Shown: positions 1 to 9,500, counted from the stretch's first letter. The stretch: DNA of 64,000 nucleotides from Pseudomonas fluorescens (GCF_902497855.1 NZ_CABVHU010000006.1:1-64000); one strand, 5' to 3'. Notes: a model not told the origin generated them from the letters alone. A program made the numbers and translations.

Positions 1-335
1 AAACGCGGCGCCCTGTAGGAGCAAGCTTGCTCGCGATGGTCGTCAACGATAACGCGTGCCTACTGGCTAAACGCGGCGCCCTGTAGGAGCAAGCTTGCTC
101 GCGATGGTCGTCAACGATAACGCGTGCTTACTGGCTAAACGCGGCGCCCTGTAGGAGCAAGCTTGCTCGCGATGGTCGTCAACGATAACGCGTGCCTACT
201 GGCTAAACGCGGCGCCCTGTAGGAGCAAGCTTGCTCGCGATGGTCGTCAACGATAACGCGTGCTTACTGGTTAACCGCGGCGCTCTTGTGTCCATCGTCG
301 GAACGCCGCCCGGAGCAAGCTCGCTCCTACACCAG
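1..335. repeat. Tandem array of 68-bp REP-containing units
   Basis: Four near-identical 68-bp units start at 1, 69, 137 and 205, and a degenerate fifth lies at about 273-335. Each unit carries the palindromic core GAGCAAGCTTGCTC inside GTAGGAGCAAGCTTGCTCGC, which is the typical core of Pseudomonas REP sequences. Units differ at a single position (gcctactgg versus gcttactgg). The array continues off the left edge. The same 68-bp unit recurs in opposite orientation at 9541-9945. About 220 bases between 336 and the sthA start hold no gene and no promoter that I can assign with confidence. Confidence 0.9.
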
Positions 336-555
336 CATTGCGAGTGATCACTGCGCTTCTCGCATTGAAAACTGGCGTTGTAGTGCAGGCAAAAGTAGCC
401 TACGACGCGACCAAGGGTTAATGTGCCCGGCGTTGACGCTTCTATAGACTGTGTCCCGGGTTCTGCACTGGCCCCAAATTGTTCCTTCACGCCGCAGATC
501 GGCGTGATTTAGCCGCAGGTGCCGAGGGCGCCGCGGCCTGTTCTGAGGAGTACGC

Positions 556-1950
556 ATGGCTGTCTACAACTACGACGTGGTGGTACTGGGTTCCGGCCCG
601 GCGGGAGAAGGCGCGGCAATGAACGCCGCCAAGGCAGGGCGCAAGGTGGCGATGGTCGATAGCCGTCGCCAGGTCGGCGGCAACTGCACCCACCTGGGTA
701 CCATCCCGTCCAAGGCACTGCGTCACTCGGTCCGGCAGATCATGCAGTTCAACACCAACCCGATGTTCCGGGCGATTGGTGAGCCGCGCTGGTTCTCGTT
801 CCCGGACGTATTGAAAAGCGCCGAGAAAGTCATTTCCAAACAAGTCGCTTCGCGCACCGGCTACTACGCCCGTAACCGCGTCGACGTGTTCTTCGGCACC
901 GGCAGCTTCGCCGACGAGCAAACCATCGAAGTGGTCTGCGGCAACGGCGTGGTCGAGAAACTGGTGGCCAAGCACATCATCATCGCCACCGGCTCGCGCC
1001 CGTATCGTCCGGCGGACATCGATTTCCACCACCCGCGCATCTACGATAGCGACACTATCCTCAGCCTGGGCCACACCCCGCGCAAACTCATCGTTTACGG
1101 CGCCGGTGTGATCGGTTGCGAATACGCTTCGATCTTCAGCGGCCTGGGGGTGCTGGTCGAGCTGGTGGATAACCGCGGTCAGTTGCTGAGTTTCCTCGAC
1201 TCGGAAATTTCCCAGGCCCTGAGCTACCACTTCAGCAACAACAACATCACGGTTCGCCATAACGAAGAGTACGACCGCGTCGAAGGCGTGGACAGCGGCG
1301 TGATCCTGCACCTCAAGTCCGGCAAGAAGATCAAGGCCGACGCCTTGCTCTGGTGCAACGGCCGTACCGGCAACACCGATCAGTTGGGTCTGGAAAACGT
1401 TGGCGTGAAGGTCAACAGCCGTGGCCAGATCGAAGTCGACGAGGCCTACCGGACCTGTAAGCCGAACATCTACGGCGCCGGTGACGTGATCGGCTGGCCG
1501 AGCCTGGCCAGTGCCGCGCACGACCAGGGTCGTTCGGCCGCCGGCAGCATCGTCGACAACCATAGCTGGCGCTTCGTCAACGACGTGCCGACCGGCATCT
1601 ATACGATTCCGGAGATCAGCTCGATCGGCAAGAACGAGCAGGAGCTGACCCAGGCCAAGGTGCCGTACGAGGTGGGCAAGGCGTTCTTCAAGGGCATGGC
1701 GCGGGCACAGATCGCCGGCGAGCCCCAGGGCATGCTGAAGATCCTGTTCCACCGCGAGACCCTGGAAGTGCTGGGCGTGCACTGCTTCGGTTATCAGGCG
1801 TCGGAGATCGTGCACATCGGCCAGGCGATCATGAACCAGCCGGGCGATCTCAATACCCTGAAGTATTTCGTCAACACCACGTTTAACTACCCGACCATGG
1901 CCGAAGCCTATCGGGTCGCCGCCTACGATGGCCTCAACCGGCTTTTTTGA
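556..1950 (+). CDS. sthA: Soluble pyridine nucleotide transhydrogenase (Si-specific NAD(P)(+) transhydrogenase)
   Basis: This 464-residue cytoplasmic flavoprotein transfers reducing equivalents between NADPH and NAD+. The FAD-binding Rossmann motif [10 protein letters not shown] lies near residues 12-21. The segment [15 protein letters not shown] follows; here the disulfide pair of lipoamide dehydrogenase relatives is reduced to one Cys with Thr in the next position, as is typical of SthA. The NAD(H) Rossmann motif [11 protein letters not shown] sits near residue 182, and the C-terminal dimerisation domain ([15 protein letters not shown]) is intact. Length matches the family. The ATG is preceded by GAGGAG at 545-550. 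The gene is monocistronic and converges on ugpQ. Confidence 0.97.
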   Translation: MAVYNYDVVVLGSGPAGEGAAMNAAKAGRKVAMVDSRRQVGGNCTHLGTIPSKALRHSVRQIMQFNTNPMFRAIGEPRWFSFPDVLKSAEKVISKQVASRTGYYARNRVDVFFGTGSFADEQTIEVVCGNGVVEKLVAKHIIIATGSRPYRPADIDFHHPRIYDSDTILSLGHTPRKLIVYGAGVIGCEYASIFSGLGVLVELVDNRGQLLSFLDSEISQALSYHFSNNNITVRHNEEYDRVEGVDSGVILHLKSGKKIKADALLWCNGRTGNTDQLGLENVGVKVNSRGQIEVDEAYRTCKPNIYGAGDVIGWPSLASAAHDQGRSAAGSIVDNHSWRFVNDVPTGIYTIPEISSIGKNEQELTQAKVPYEVGKAFFKGMARAQIAGEPQGMLKILFHRETLEVLGVHCFGYQASEIVHIGQAIMNQPGDLNTLKYFVNTTFNYPTMAEAYRVAAYDGLNRLF

Positions 1951-1954
1951 GCGG

Positions 1955-1985
1955 CTCCGGCCGGTGGCCTGAGCCGGCCGGGGAG
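1955..1985. terminator. GC-rich hairpin between convergent genes
   Basis: CTCCGGCCGG (1955-1964) pairs imperfectly with CCGGCCGGGGAG (1974-1985) in the 42-base gap between the convergent sthA and ugpQ genes. It has no clear T-tract on either side, so it may only be a weak bidirectional stop signal. Confidence 0.4.
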
Positions 1986-1992
1986 ACCGATT

Positions 1993-2715
1993 TCAGCAAT
2001 TCTCGAGCGTGGCGCTGGCCAAACCGGGAAAGTCTGTAATCAGGCTGTCAACGCCGAAGTCGGCGAGCCTGCGCATCAGCGCGGGCTCGTTGACTGTCCA
2101 CACCGACACATGCAGCCCCTGGCGCTGCGCCTTCTGCAGGCGTTCCGGCGTACACAGGGTCCAGTTCAGCGCCAGGATCTCACAGCCATAGCCTTGCGCG
2201 ACCTTCAGCGGGTCGAGCCAGGCGTACTCGGCCACCAGTCCGCGGGACACGTCCGGCACCAGGTCCAGCGCGGCTTTGAGCACTTCCCGGGAGCTCGAGG
2301 TGATCGTCACCTTGTCCAGCAGGCCATGGCGCTGAGCCATCTCACGAATGGCCAGCACGGTGCTCGCGGCGCGGGTGCGTGACGCGCTTTTGACTTCCAG
2401 TTGCCAATGCTCGAAATCGCACTGCTCGAACAGCGTTTCCAGCGTCGGGATCGGGCACGGCTTGATCCAGCCCGGGCCGCCCTTGCGCGCGTCGTAGGTC
2501 ACCAGCTCCGCCGCCGTATGCTCGACCACCTTGCCGCGCCGGTCGGTGGTGCGCTTGAGGGTCGGGTCGTGGATGACCATCAACTCGCCATCCATGGACA
2601 GGTGCAGGTCCAGTTCGCAGCGGCGCACGCCGTGCTTGAGACATTCCTGAAAGCCGGTCAGGGTGTTTTCCGGTGCTTCGCCCTTGGCGCCGCGATGGCC
2701 GTAGATGAGGGTCAC
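1993..2715 (-). CDS. ugpQ: Glycerophosphodiester phosphodiesterase (cytoplasmic type)
   Basis: This 240-residue protein hydrolyses glycerophosphodiesters to glycerol 3-phosphate and an alcohol. The GDPD TIM-barrel signature is present: GHRGAKGEAPENT at residues 6-18 contains the catalytic His-Arg and metal-binding Glu. HDPTLKRTT near residue 48 contains the second catalytic His. LITDFP near the C-terminus is also typical. There is no signal peptide, which favours the cytoplasmic UgpQ type over periplasmic GlpQ. It lies 14 bases downstream of the PilZ gene on the same strand and is probably cotranscribed with it. Confidence 0.92.
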   Translation of the reverse strand: MTLIYGHRGAKGEAPENTLTGFQECLKHGVRRCELDLHLSMDGELMVIHDPTLKRTTDRRGKVVEHTAAELVTYDARKGGPGWIKPCPIPTLETLFEQCDFEHWQLEVKSASRTRAASTVLAIREMAQRHGLLDKVTITSSSREVLKAALDLVPDVSRGLVAEYAWLDPLKVAQGYGCEILALNWTLCTPERLQKAQRQGLHVSVWTVNEPALMRRLADFGVDSLITDFPGLASATLENC

Positions 2716-2729
2716 GGTTCTTCCTTAAG

Positions 2730-3311
2730 TTAAATGCCTGATTCTGATTGGTCGCGGGCCAGGCGTCGTTCCTGGGCCTGCTTCTGCAAGATGTAGCGAG
2801 CCAGCAACTGCCGCTGGGCCTCGCTCGGGTGCTGGAACTCGGTGCCGATGTCGTAGCCGTCGCCCTTGGGGTCGCAATGGGTGACGCGAGCCCGCAGCAA
2901 CAGGCCAAGCGCCTGAGGCATCAGCACCAGCTTGATCGACAGGTGCGCGCCGGCGGCAAAGGGCGTCGGATGCTGGAAGTCGATGCCGCCTTCGGAAATG
3001 GTCACCGGCTGCGGCTCGCCGATCTGCCCGAGCACGGTGATGGCGATCACCTGGCTGAGCAGATCGATGCGTTTGTTCTGGGATTTGAGGAACGCCGCGA
3101 GGTGACGGTCGCGCTCGCTGATCTGGCGCAGCAGGTGTTGCGATTCGAATTCGCTGAGGTGCAGTTCGCTGAGCAGGTTGAACAGCGGAGAAGCATCCTG
3201 CAACACTTCCTGGCCCGCGGCTTCGGGAGCGGACAGGGGCCGAATTTCCAGTGCGATCCTGTCCTCGATACGGTAGTATTCGCGGCGATCTTCATCATCT
3301 AATGTCGACAT
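2730..3311 (-). CDS. PilZ-domain protein
   Basis: A 193-residue protein, probably a cyclic-di-GMP receptor or a diverged PilZ adaptor. The N-terminus has the basic motif RREYYRIEDR (residues 9-18), like the RxxxR of PilZ domains. A predicted helical stretch of about 80 residues follows (FNLLSELHLSEFESQHLLRQ and onward). The rest of the barrel then appears, with TISEGGIDF resembling the (D/N)xSxxG motif, and GYDIGTEF near the end. The helical stretch appears to be inserted within the PilZ fold. No membrane segments were seen. It is the first gene of a two-gene unit with ugpQ and is divergent from lolC. Confidence 0.85.
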   Translation of the reverse strand: MSTLDDEDRREYYRIEDRIALEIRPLSAPEAAGQEVLQDASPLFNLLSELHLSEFESQHLLRQISERDRHLAAFLKSQNKRIDLLSQVIAITVLGQIGEPQPVTISEGGIDFQHPTPFAAGAHLSIKLVLMPQALGLLLRARVTHCDPKGDGYDIGTEFQHPSEAQRQLLARYILQKQAQERRLARDQSESGI

Positions 3312-3405
3312 GGCGAACCCATGGTAGCGGCGGTGGTCTGAGTGTAAAGCTGGTTATCGACCCCCGCCACAAGGACGTTCCTTTTCCCTCCGAACAAGCC
3401 CCGAC

Positions 3406-4656
3406 ATGTTCAGACCTCTCTTCGTATTTATTGGCACGCGTTATACCCGTGCAAAGCGTCGCAACCATTTCGTCTCCTTCATTTCCCTGACCTCGATCAT
3501 TGGACTGGCCCTCGGTGTGGTCGTGATGATCGTGGTGCTGTCGGTCATGAACGGCTTCGATCATGAGATGCGCACCCGCGTGCTGGGCATGGTGCCCCAC
3601 GCGACCATCGAGTCCGGTGAACCGATCAACGACTGGCCGAGCCTGGCCGCCCAGGTCAAGCAGAACCCGCAGGTGACGGCCGTGGCGCCGTTCACCCAGA
3701 TGCAGGGGTTGCTGACCAACAAGGGCAAGGTCTCCAAGGTCCTGCTCAATGGCATCGATCCGGCGCTGGAACGGCAGGTGTCGATCATCGACAAGTTCAT
3801 GCTGCAGGGTCAGCTCGACGCCCTGGCGCCGGGCAGTTTCGGCATCGTCATCGGCGACAAGGCGGCGGCCAAGCTCGGCGCGGCGATCGGCGACAAGCTG
3901 ACGTTCGTGGCACCGGAAGTGACCGTGACCCCGGCCGGGATGTTCCCGCGCATGAAGCGCTTTACCGTGGTCGGCATCTTCCATGTCGGCGCCGGTGAGA
4001 TCGACGGCTACCTGGGCGTGACCAACCTGCAGGACCTGGCCAGGCTGCATCGCTGGAAGCCTGCGCAGGTGCAGGGCATCCGCCTGAAGTTCGACGACCT
4101 GTTCCAGGCGCCGCGCACCGCGTGGAACATCGCCCAGCAGCTCGGCGAAGATCATTACTACGCCCGGGACTGGACCCGCACCCATGGCAATCTGTATCAG
4201 GCGATCCGCATGGAAAAAGCCATGATCGGCCTGCTGTTGCTGCTGATCGTCGCCGTGGCGGCGTTCAATATCATTTCCACGCTGGTGATGGTGGTGAACG
4301 ACAAGAAGGGCGACATCGCGATCCTGCGTACCCTGGGCGCTACGCCGGGGTCGATCATGGCGATCTTCATGGTGCAGGGCACGGTGATCGGTGTGGTCGG
4401 GACGCTGATCGGCGCCGTGGTCGGGATCTTCGCCGCGCTGAACGTCAGCGCCGCGATCGCGGCCCTCGAAGGCCTGATCGGCCACAAGTTCCTCAACGCC
4501 GACGTGTACTTCATCGATTACCTGCCGTCGCAAGTGCAGAGCGATGACGTGTTGCTGGTCAGTGCCGCCGCGTTGATCCTGAGTTTTCTCGCCACCCTGT
4601 ATCCAGCCTGGCGTGCCGCGCGCACCCAGCCTGCGGAGGCGCTACGTTATGAGTGA
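3406..4656 (+). CDS. lolC: Lipoprotein-releasing ABC transporter permease (LolC/LolE family)
   Basis: A 416-residue inner-membrane permease of the LolCDE complex, which extracts outer-membrane lipoproteins from the inner membrane for transfer to LolA. It has the MacB/LolC topology: an N-terminal membrane segment at about 22-48 ([20 protein letters not shown]), a large periplasmic domain, and three C-terminal membrane segments ([39 protein letters not shown] and a last one near 380-400). The signature [18 protein letters not shown], which contacts the ATPase, is present. The stop overlaps lolD by 8 bases. It is closely similar along its length to the product at 5414-6658. Confidence 0.93.
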   Translation: MFRPLFVFIGTRYTRAKRRNHFVSFISLTSIIGLALGVVVMIVVLSVMNGFDHEMRTRVLGMVPHATIESGEPINDWPSLAAQVKQNPQVTAVAPFTQMQGLLTNKGKVSKVLLNGIDPALERQVSIIDKFMLQGQLDALAPGSFGIVIGDKAAAKLGAAIGDKLTFVAPEVTVTPAGMFPRMKRFTVVGIFHVGAGEIDGYLGVTNLQDLARLHRWKPAQVQGIRLKFDDLFQAPRTAWNIAQQLGEDHYYARDWTRTHGNLYQAIRMEKAMIGLLLLLIVAVAAFNIISTLVMVVNDKKGDIAILRTLGATPGSIMAIFMVQGTVIGVVGTLIGAVVGIFAALNVSAAIAALEGLIGHKFLNADVYFIDYLPSQVQSDDVLLVSAAALILSFLATLYPAWRAARTQPAEALRYE

Positions 4657-5347
4657 GTCGGGCATGAGTGATAAAGCAATCTTGAGCTGCCGCGACCTGG
4701 GCAAATCCTACGAGGAAGGCCCGGAGTCGGTAGAGGTCCTGGCCGGCCTGCAACTGGAGCTGCATCCGGGTGAGCGGGTAGCGATTGTCGGCACCTCGGG
4801 TTCGGGCAAGAGTACCTTGCTCAACCTGTTGGGCGGCCTCGACACGCCGACCAAGGGCAGCGTCTGGCTGGACGGCGAAGAGCTGTCGGCCTTGAGCGAG
4901 AAGAATCGCGGCCTGTTGCGCAACCGGTCGCTGGGTTTCGTTTACCAGTTCCACCATCTGCTGCCGGAATTCACCGCGTTGGAAAACGTCTGCATGCCGC
5001 TGCTGATCGGCAAGACGTCCATTCCTGAAGCGCGTCAGCGCGCCACGGCGTTGCTGGAGCGGGTAGGGCTGGGCCATCGCCTGGAACACAAGCCGGCCGA
5101 ACTGTCCGGTGGCGAGCGTCAGCGCGTGGCCATCGCCCGGGCCCTGGTGAACCGGCCAGGCCTGGTGATGCTCGACGAGCCGACCGGCAACCTCGACTCC
5201 CACACCGCCCAGGGCATTCAGGATTTGATGCTGGAACTCAGTGTCTCGATGCGCACCGCGTTCCTGGTGGTGACCCACGACATGAACCTGGCTCGCCAGA
5301 TGGATCGCGTCCTGCACTTGCAGGAAGGTTACCTGACGCCCATCTGA
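4649..5347 (+). CDS. lolD: Lipoprotein-releasing system ATP-binding protein LolD
   Basis: A 232-residue ABC ATPase that powers LolCDE. Walker A is GTSGSGKST, the signature is [15 protein letters not shown], and Walker B with the catalytic Glu is [11 protein letters not shown], followed by the H-loop VTHD. The start ATG at 4649 overlaps the lolC stop and has GGAG at 4634-4637. An alternative ATG at 4664 has a poorer ribosome site. A longer open frame to 4613 lies inside lolC and is rejected. It sits between the two permease genes, as expected for the complex. Confidence 0.95.
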   Translation: MSESGMSDKAILSCRDLGKSYEEGPESVEVLAGLQLELHPGERVAIVGTSGSGKSTLLNLLGGLDTPTKGSVWLDGEELSALSEKNRGLLRNRSLGFVYQFHHLLPEFTALENVCMPLLIGKTSIPEARQRATALLERVGLGHRLEHKPAELSGGERQRVAIARALVNRPGLVMLDEPTGNLDSHTAQGIQDLMLELSVSMRTAFLVVTHDMNLARQMDRVLHLQEGYLTPI

Positions 5348-5356
5348 TCGACCGAA

Positions 5357-5395
5357 ACCCGGCGTCACTGAACGGTGCGTCGGGTCTTTTATTTT
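5357..5395 (+). terminator. Rho-independent-like terminator between lolD and lolE
   Basis: ACCCGGCG (5357-5364) pairs with CGTCGGGT (5378-5385) with one G-T pair, extended by CAC/GTG, and is followed by CTTTTATTTTT. This is a good intrinsic terminator shape in the 66-base gap before lolE, and may attenuate read-through from lolC-lolD. Confidence 0.7.
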
Positions 5396-5413
5396 TATAC
5401 GGTGCCCCAGCGA

Positions 5414-6658
5414 ATGTTCAGACCGTTATCGATCTTTATCGGCGCGCGCTATACCCGCGCCAAGCGCCGCAATCGCTTTGTTTCCTTCATCTCGATGACC
5501 TCGATGATCGGCCTCGCCCTGGGCGTGCTGGCGATGATCGTGGTGCTGTCGGTGATGAACGGCTTCCAGCGCGAAATGAGCTCGCGCATCCTCGGCATGG
5601 TGCCCCACGCGACCATCGTCGGCGTCAATCCGATCGATGACTGGCAGCCGGTGGCCGCGGCCGCGATGAAAAATCCCGAAGTGACCGCGGCCGTGCCGTT
5701 CACCGAGATGGAAGGCATGCTGTCCTACAAGGGCACGATGCAGCCGATCCAGGTCAGCGGGGTCGATCCGGCGCTGGAAGGCAAGGTCTCGATCGTCGCC
5801 CAGCACATCGTCCAGGGTCGTCTCGACGCGTTGAAGCCGGGCGAGTTCGGCGTGGTGATCGGTGAGATCACGGCGCGGCGCTTCCGCTTGAACGTCGGCG
5901 ACAAGATCACCCTGATCGTGCCGGAAGTCAGCACCGCACCGGGTGGGATCACCCCGCGCATGCAGCGGCTGAACGTGGTCGGCGTGTTCAAGGTCGGTGC
6001 CGAGCTGGATGGCTCGATGGCCCTGATCCACCTGGCCGATGCCGCGCAGATGCAGCGCTGGGAACCGAACCAGGTGCAAAGCGTGCGCCTGGCGGTGAAG
6101 GATTTGTACGCGGCCCCCCAGGTCTCCAGCGATGTGGCGGCGGGTCTGGGCAGCGCCTACCGGGCTGACGACTGGACCCACACCCAGGGCAGCCTGTTCA
6201 GCGCGATGAAGATGGAAAAAACCATGATCGGCCTGCTGTTGCTGATGATCGTCGCCGTGGCGGCCTTCAACATCATCGCGACCCTGATCATGGTGGTGAA
6301 CGACAAGGGCGCGGACATCGCTATCCTGCGGACCATCGGCGCCACCCCCCGGCAGATCATGGCGATCTTCATGGTCCAGGGCACGGTGATCGGGGTCGTC
6401 GGGACCTTGATCGGCGGTGTGCTCGGGGTGATTGCCGCGCTGAACGTCAGTGAGCTGGTGGGCTGGGTGGAGCGGGTGAGCGGGCAGCACATCTTCAGTT
6501 CCGATGTGTATTTTGTCAGTAACTTGCCGTCGGAATTGCAGGGGGCGGATGTGGTGTTGATCTGCTCGGCGGGGTTCATCCTGAGCTTCCTCGCCACGGT
6601 GTACCCGGCCTGGCGCGCGGCGAAGACTGAGCCGGCTACTGCGTTGCGGTATTCATAA
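5414..6658 (+). CDS. lolE: Lipoprotein-releasing ABC transporter permease LolE
   Basis: A 414-residue permease, partner of LolC and LolD. The start [20 protein letters not shown] matches the LolC start almost residue for residue, so I chose ATG 5414 over an in-frame upstream start at 5375 that would lie inside the terminator hairpin. It has the same layout: one N-terminal membrane segment, a periplasmic domain, three C-terminal membrane segments and the coupling sequence AILRTIGATPRQIMAIFM. LolC and LolE here clearly derive from a gene duplication. No strong Shine-Dalgarno is visible. Confidence 0.93.
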   Translation: MFRPLSIFIGARYTRAKRRNRFVSFISMTSMIGLALGVLAMIVVLSVMNGFQREMSSRILGMVPHATIVGVNPIDDWQPVAAAAMKNPEVTAAVPFTEMEGMLSYKGTMQPIQVSGVDPALEGKVSIVAQHIVQGRLDALKPGEFGVVIGEITARRFRLNVGDKITLIVPEVSTAPGGITPRMQRLNVVGVFKVGAELDGSMALIHLADAAQMQRWEPNQVQSVRLAVKDLYAAPQVSSDVAAGLGSAYRADDWTHTQGSLFSAMKMEKTMIGLLLLMIVAVAAFNIIATLIMVVNDKGADIAILRTIGATPRQIMAIFMVQGTVIGVVGTLIGGVLGVIAALNVSELVGWVERVSGQHIFSSDVYFVSNLPSELQGADVVLICSAGFILSFLATVYPAWRAAKTEPATALRYS

Positions 6659-6666
6659 GCCACCAA

Positions 6667-6779
6667 TGATCGTTCCCACGCTCTGCGTGGGAATGCTGCC
6701 CGGGACGCTCCGCGTCCCATCCAGAGCCGAACGCGGAGCGTCCGCTGAGGCATTCCCACGCAGAGCGTGGGAACGATCA
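6667..6779. repeat. 113-base near-perfect palindrome, intergenic repeat
   Basis: A 30-base arm at 6667-6696 is exactly complementary to 6750-6779. Inside it a second inverted pair (GGACGCTCCGCGTCC region and GGAGCGTCC region) gives a nested cruciform. The core motif is CCCACGCTCTGCGTGGGAA. It fills the gap between the convergent lolE and sensor kinase genes. It differs from the GTAGGAGC-type repeats elsewhere in the window and may also act as a transcription stop. Confidence 0.85.
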
Positions 6780-6789
6780 ACAGGAACGA

Positions 6790-8136
6790 TCAGGTTCGCG
6801 GCAACTCAATCACAAACCGCGTCCATCCCCGATCCGACTCACACCGAATCTGCCCCCCATGGGCCCGAATGATCGACCGGGTAATCGCCAATCCCAACCC
6901 CGCATGCTCGCTGCTACCTTCACGGCGCGCCGCATCAGCCCGATAAAACCGGTCGAATAAACGCGGCAGCAACGCCCCGTCAATGCCGTCGCCGCTGTTC
7001 TCGACAGTCAAGGTCAACCCTGCAGGCTGTTCAACAATCCGCACGCGGACCTCACCTTCGGCCGGGGTAAACCGCAACGCATTATCCAGCAGGTTCGACA
7101 GCGCCCGCCGCAACATGCTGCGATCGCCCTCCATCTGCGCGCTGCCTTCACGGCTCAACCGGACCTGCGCGTCCTCCGCCAACGGCGCAAAAAACTCCAG
7201 CAACAGATCCACTTCCTCCGCCAGTGCCAGCGGTTCGCGCCTGGGCATCAACAAGCCGTGGTCCGCCTTGGCCAGGTACAGCATGTCGTTGACCAGTTGC
7301 GCCATCCATTGCAGTTCTTCGAGGTTGCTGTGCAGCGCTTCGCGATAATCCTCGAGCGCCCGCGGGCGCGTGAGGGTGACCTGGGTGTGGGTCAGCAGGT
7401 TCGACAGCGGCGTGCGCAGTTCGTGGGCGATGTCGGCGGAGAACGCCGAGAGGCGCTGGAAAGAATCGTCGAGGCGACCGAGCATGGCGTTGAAGTGGTG
7501 GGCCATTTCCGCGAGTTCCGGCGGCATGTCTGTTTCGGGCAGGCGCGCATTCAGCGATTGCGCCGACACGCCGCGGGCCACCGCACTCATGCGCCGCAAG
7601 GGGCGCAACCCGCTGCGAGCCGCCCAGGCACCGAGCAGGGCGGTGGCCAGGGCCGACAAGCCAACGGTCAGCCAGATCAGGTGCTGCATGCGTTGCAGAA
7701 AGTGCTGGTGATGGGTGATGTCCAGTAACAAGGTCAGCTGGGGCGAGTCGGGTCGGTCGGGGAACAACGGGGCATTCAACACGCGATAGTCGGTGCCGGC
7801 GTCGTTGAGGGTCGACAGGCCCGGTTGCTGTGGCAGCGTGGCGGGCAGGCGCGGCGAACTGTCATACCAGCGCCGGCCATCGCTGCCGGTAATCCGCAGT
7901 GACAAATCCGCCTGCCGGCTCAACTCATCCGCCAGTCTGACTTCGCTCTCGCTCGATTGAAGATCCGAAAGCGCTCGGCGCAGACCGATCAACTTGCCGT
8001 CGAGCAATTGCTGATCCAGTTCCACAAAGTGCGCCTCGCTGGCGCGACTGAACAGCACCCCGGCGAACAGTGAAACCACGGCGGTGCAGGCGGCAAACAA
8101 CAGCGCCAGGCGACTGCTCAGGGACAGCCGGCGCAT
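6790..8136 (-). CDS. Heavy-metal type sensor histidine kinase (CusS/CopS-like)
   Basis: A 448-residue inner-membrane kinase. Membrane segments lie at about 9-29 and 152-172, bounding a periplasmic sensor domain of about 120 residues. Next come a HAMP domain (RPLRRMSAVARGVSAQSLNARL), the phospho-acceptor box DIAHELRTPLSNL with His238, the N-box LLDNALRFTP, and G-boxes NSGDGI and GLGLAI. The sequence is most like the heavy-metal sensor kinase family (CusS, CopS, IrlS). Its start overlaps the response-regulator stop by one base (TGATG). The cupredoxin across the divergent promoter suggests copper as the signal; that is inference. Confidence 0.9.
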   Translation of the reverse strand: MRRLSLSSRLALLFAACTAVVSLFAGVLFSRASEAHFVELDQQLLDGKLIGLRRALSDLQSSESEVRLADELSRQADLSLRITGSDGRRWYDSSPRLPATLPQQPGLSTLNDAGTDYRVLNAPLFPDRPDSPQLTLLLDITHHQHFLQRMQHLIWLTVGLSALATALLGAWAARSGLRPLRRMSAVARGVSAQSLNARLPETDMPPELAEMAHHFNAMLGRLDDSFQRLSAFSADIAHELRTPLSNLLTHTQVTLTRPRALEDYREALHSNLEELQWMAQLVNDMLYLAKADHGLLMPRREPLALAEEVDLLLEFFAPLAEDAQVRLSREGSAQMEGDRSMLRRALSNLLDNALRFTPAEGEVRVRIVEQPAGLTLTVENSGDGIDGALLPRLFDRFYRADAARREGSSEHAGLGLAITRSIIRAHGGQIRCESDRGWTRFVIELPRT

Positions 8137-8816
8137 CAGGCCGGGCGCTCTTCAAGCACATATCCCATACCGCGTACGGTGTGGATCAGCTTGTTCGGGA
8201 ACTCATCGTCGATCTTCAGGCGCAGGCGGCGGATCGCCACTTCGATGACGTTGGTGTCGCTGTCGAAATTCATGTCCCAGACCTGGGAGGCGATCAGCGA
8301 CTTGGGCAGGACTTCGCCCTGGCGACGCAGGAGCATCTCCAGCAGGGCAAACTCCTTGGCGGTCAGGTCGATGCGCTGACCGCTGCGTTCGACCCGGCGG
8401 CGGATCAGGTCCAGGCGCAGGTCGGCCAGTTGCAGGCTGGTTTCCTGGGGGGTGCCGCTGCCGCGCCGCAACAGGCTGCGGACCCGGGCCAGCAGTTCGG
8501 AGAAGGCGAAGGGTTTGACCAGGTAATCGTCGGCCCCCAGCTCCAGGCCGTGAACCCTGTCCTGCACCGCGTCACGCGCGGTCAGAAACAGTACCGGGGT
8601 GTCGAGGCCGGCACCGCGCACCGCCTGCAGAATCTGCCAGCCATCGCGGCCGGGCAGCATCACATCGAGAATCAACAGCGCGTAATCGCCGCTCAGCGCC
8701 AGTTGCTGGCCGGTGCTGCCGTCAGCCACCAGTTCGGTGTTGAACCCGGCCTCGGTCAGGCCCTGGCGCAGGTAGTGGCCGGTTTTCGGTTGGTCTTCGA
8801 CAATCAGCAGTTTCAT
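8136..8816 (-). CDS. OmpR-family response regulator (CusR/CopR-like)
   Basis: A 226-residue regulator. The receiver domain has acidic residues at VEDQ, phospho-acceptor Asp51 ([13 protein letters not shown]) and the conserved Lys in [13 protein letters not shown]. The C-terminal winged helix (residues about 125-224) carries the DNA-recognition segment [14 protein letters not shown] and the ending RGMGYVL. It is paired with the kinase just downstream. It probably binds the palindromic site in the divergent promoter region at 8875-8909 and controls both its own operon and the cupredoxin. Confidence 0.93.
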   Translation of the reverse strand: MKLLIVEDQPKTGHYLRQGLTEAGFNTELVADGSTGQQLALSGDYALLILDVMLPGRDGWQILQAVRGAGLDTPVLFLTARDAVQDRVHGLELGADDYLVKPFAFSELLARVRSLLRRGSGTPQETSLQLADLRLDLIRRRVERSGQRIDLTAKEFALLEMLLRRQGEVLPKSLIASQVWDMNFDSDTNVIEVAIRRLRLKIDDEFPNKLIHTVRGMGYVLEERPA

Positions 8817-8874
8817 GGGCGACTCGAGGCAGATGGAACGAACGCTTTATACCGTGGGCAGCATCGGTACAGGC

Positions 8875-8909
8875 CAACCTGACAAAGTTGTAATCTGGGT
8901 GTCAGGTTG
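8875..8909. promoter_or_regulatory. Inverted-repeat operator in the divergent promoter (CopR/CusR-box like)
   Basis: CAACCTGACA (8875-8884) and TGTCAGGTTG (8900-8909) are exact inverted repeats separated by 15 bases. Overlapping them is TGACAAAGTTGTAAT (8880-8894), which resembles the TGACAA-N-TTGTCAT half-sites known for CusR/CopR regulators. It lies between the divergent response regulator and cupredoxin genes. Confidence 0.6.
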
Positions 8910-8971
8910 TCGGCAGCGGTAGCAGTTTAGAGTTTTCCACAGGCTGAACCTTATCTTGTTGGAGTACGACC

Positions 8972-9493
8972 ATGTTTTCGCGCAAATCTCTGATGCTGGC
9001 CGCGTGTTTGCTGACGCTGGGCTCGCCGGTGTGGGCATCGCCGGCGCATACCTTCGATTTCGGTCAGCCAGCCCCGGCTGCCAAGGCGACCCGCAGCGTG
9101 GAAGTGGTGATGGGCGACATGTCGTTCACGCCCCGGGCGATCGAGATCAAGGCCGGTGAGACGGTGCGTTTCGTGCTGGTGAACAAAGGCCGGTTGCTGC
9201 ACGAATTCAACCTCGGCGACGCGGCGATGCATGCCCGGCATCAGCAGGAAATGCTGAAGATGCAGCAGAGCGGGATGCTCACGCCGACAGGCATGAAGGA
9301 AATGGACCACGGCTCAATGCCCGGTATGGATCAGGGTATGAAGCATGATGACCCCAACAGCGTGCTGATAGGGCCGGGCAAAACCGCAGAGCTGACCTGG
9401 ACCTTCACCAAGGCCACCGGCCTGGAGTTTGCCTGCAATATTCCCGGGCATTATCAGGCGGGCATGGTCGGCAAGCTGACGGTGGGACCGTAG
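8972..9493 (+). CDS. Secreted cupredoxin (plastocyanin-like) with Met/His-rich loop
   Basis: A 173-residue periplasmic copper protein. A signal peptide covers residues 1-22 or so (cleavage near VWA-SP). The blue-copper ligand pattern is His77 (LLHEFNL) and, near the C-terminus, Cys155, His160 and Met165 (CNIPGHYQAGM). Between them is a long insertion rich in Met, His and Asp (residues 85-127, with MKEMDHGSMPGMDQGMKHDD), which could bind extra copper. GGAG at 8961 precedes the ATG. Divergent placement from a metal-sensing two-component system supports a role in copper handling. Confidence 0.9.
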   Translation: MFSRKSLMLAACLLTLGSPVWASPAHTFDFGQPAPAAKATRSVEVVMGDMSFTPRAIEIKAGETVRFVLVNKGRLLHEFNLGDAAMHARHQQEMLKMQQSGMLTPTGMKEMDHGSMPGMDQGMKHDDPNSVLIGPGKTAELTWTFTKATGLEFACNIPGHYQAGMVGKLTVGP

Positions 9494-9500
9494 GAATGCG

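Noticed and set aside
1..272. Possible CRISPR array from regular 68-bp repeats
   Set aside because: The entire 68-bp unit is repeated nearly identically with no variable spacers, and the core is a palindromic REP sequence.
3295..4533. Long reading frame antisense to lolC (and similar antisense frames in sthA, lolE, the EPS genes and the eCIS genes)
   Set aside because: These are the usual open frames opposite GC-rich genes and have His/Asp/Arg-rich composition without any domain.
5375..5413. Longer lolE start at 5375
   Set aside because: It would place the start inside the terminator hairpin and adds residues absent from LolC, which starts with the same MFRPL sequence.
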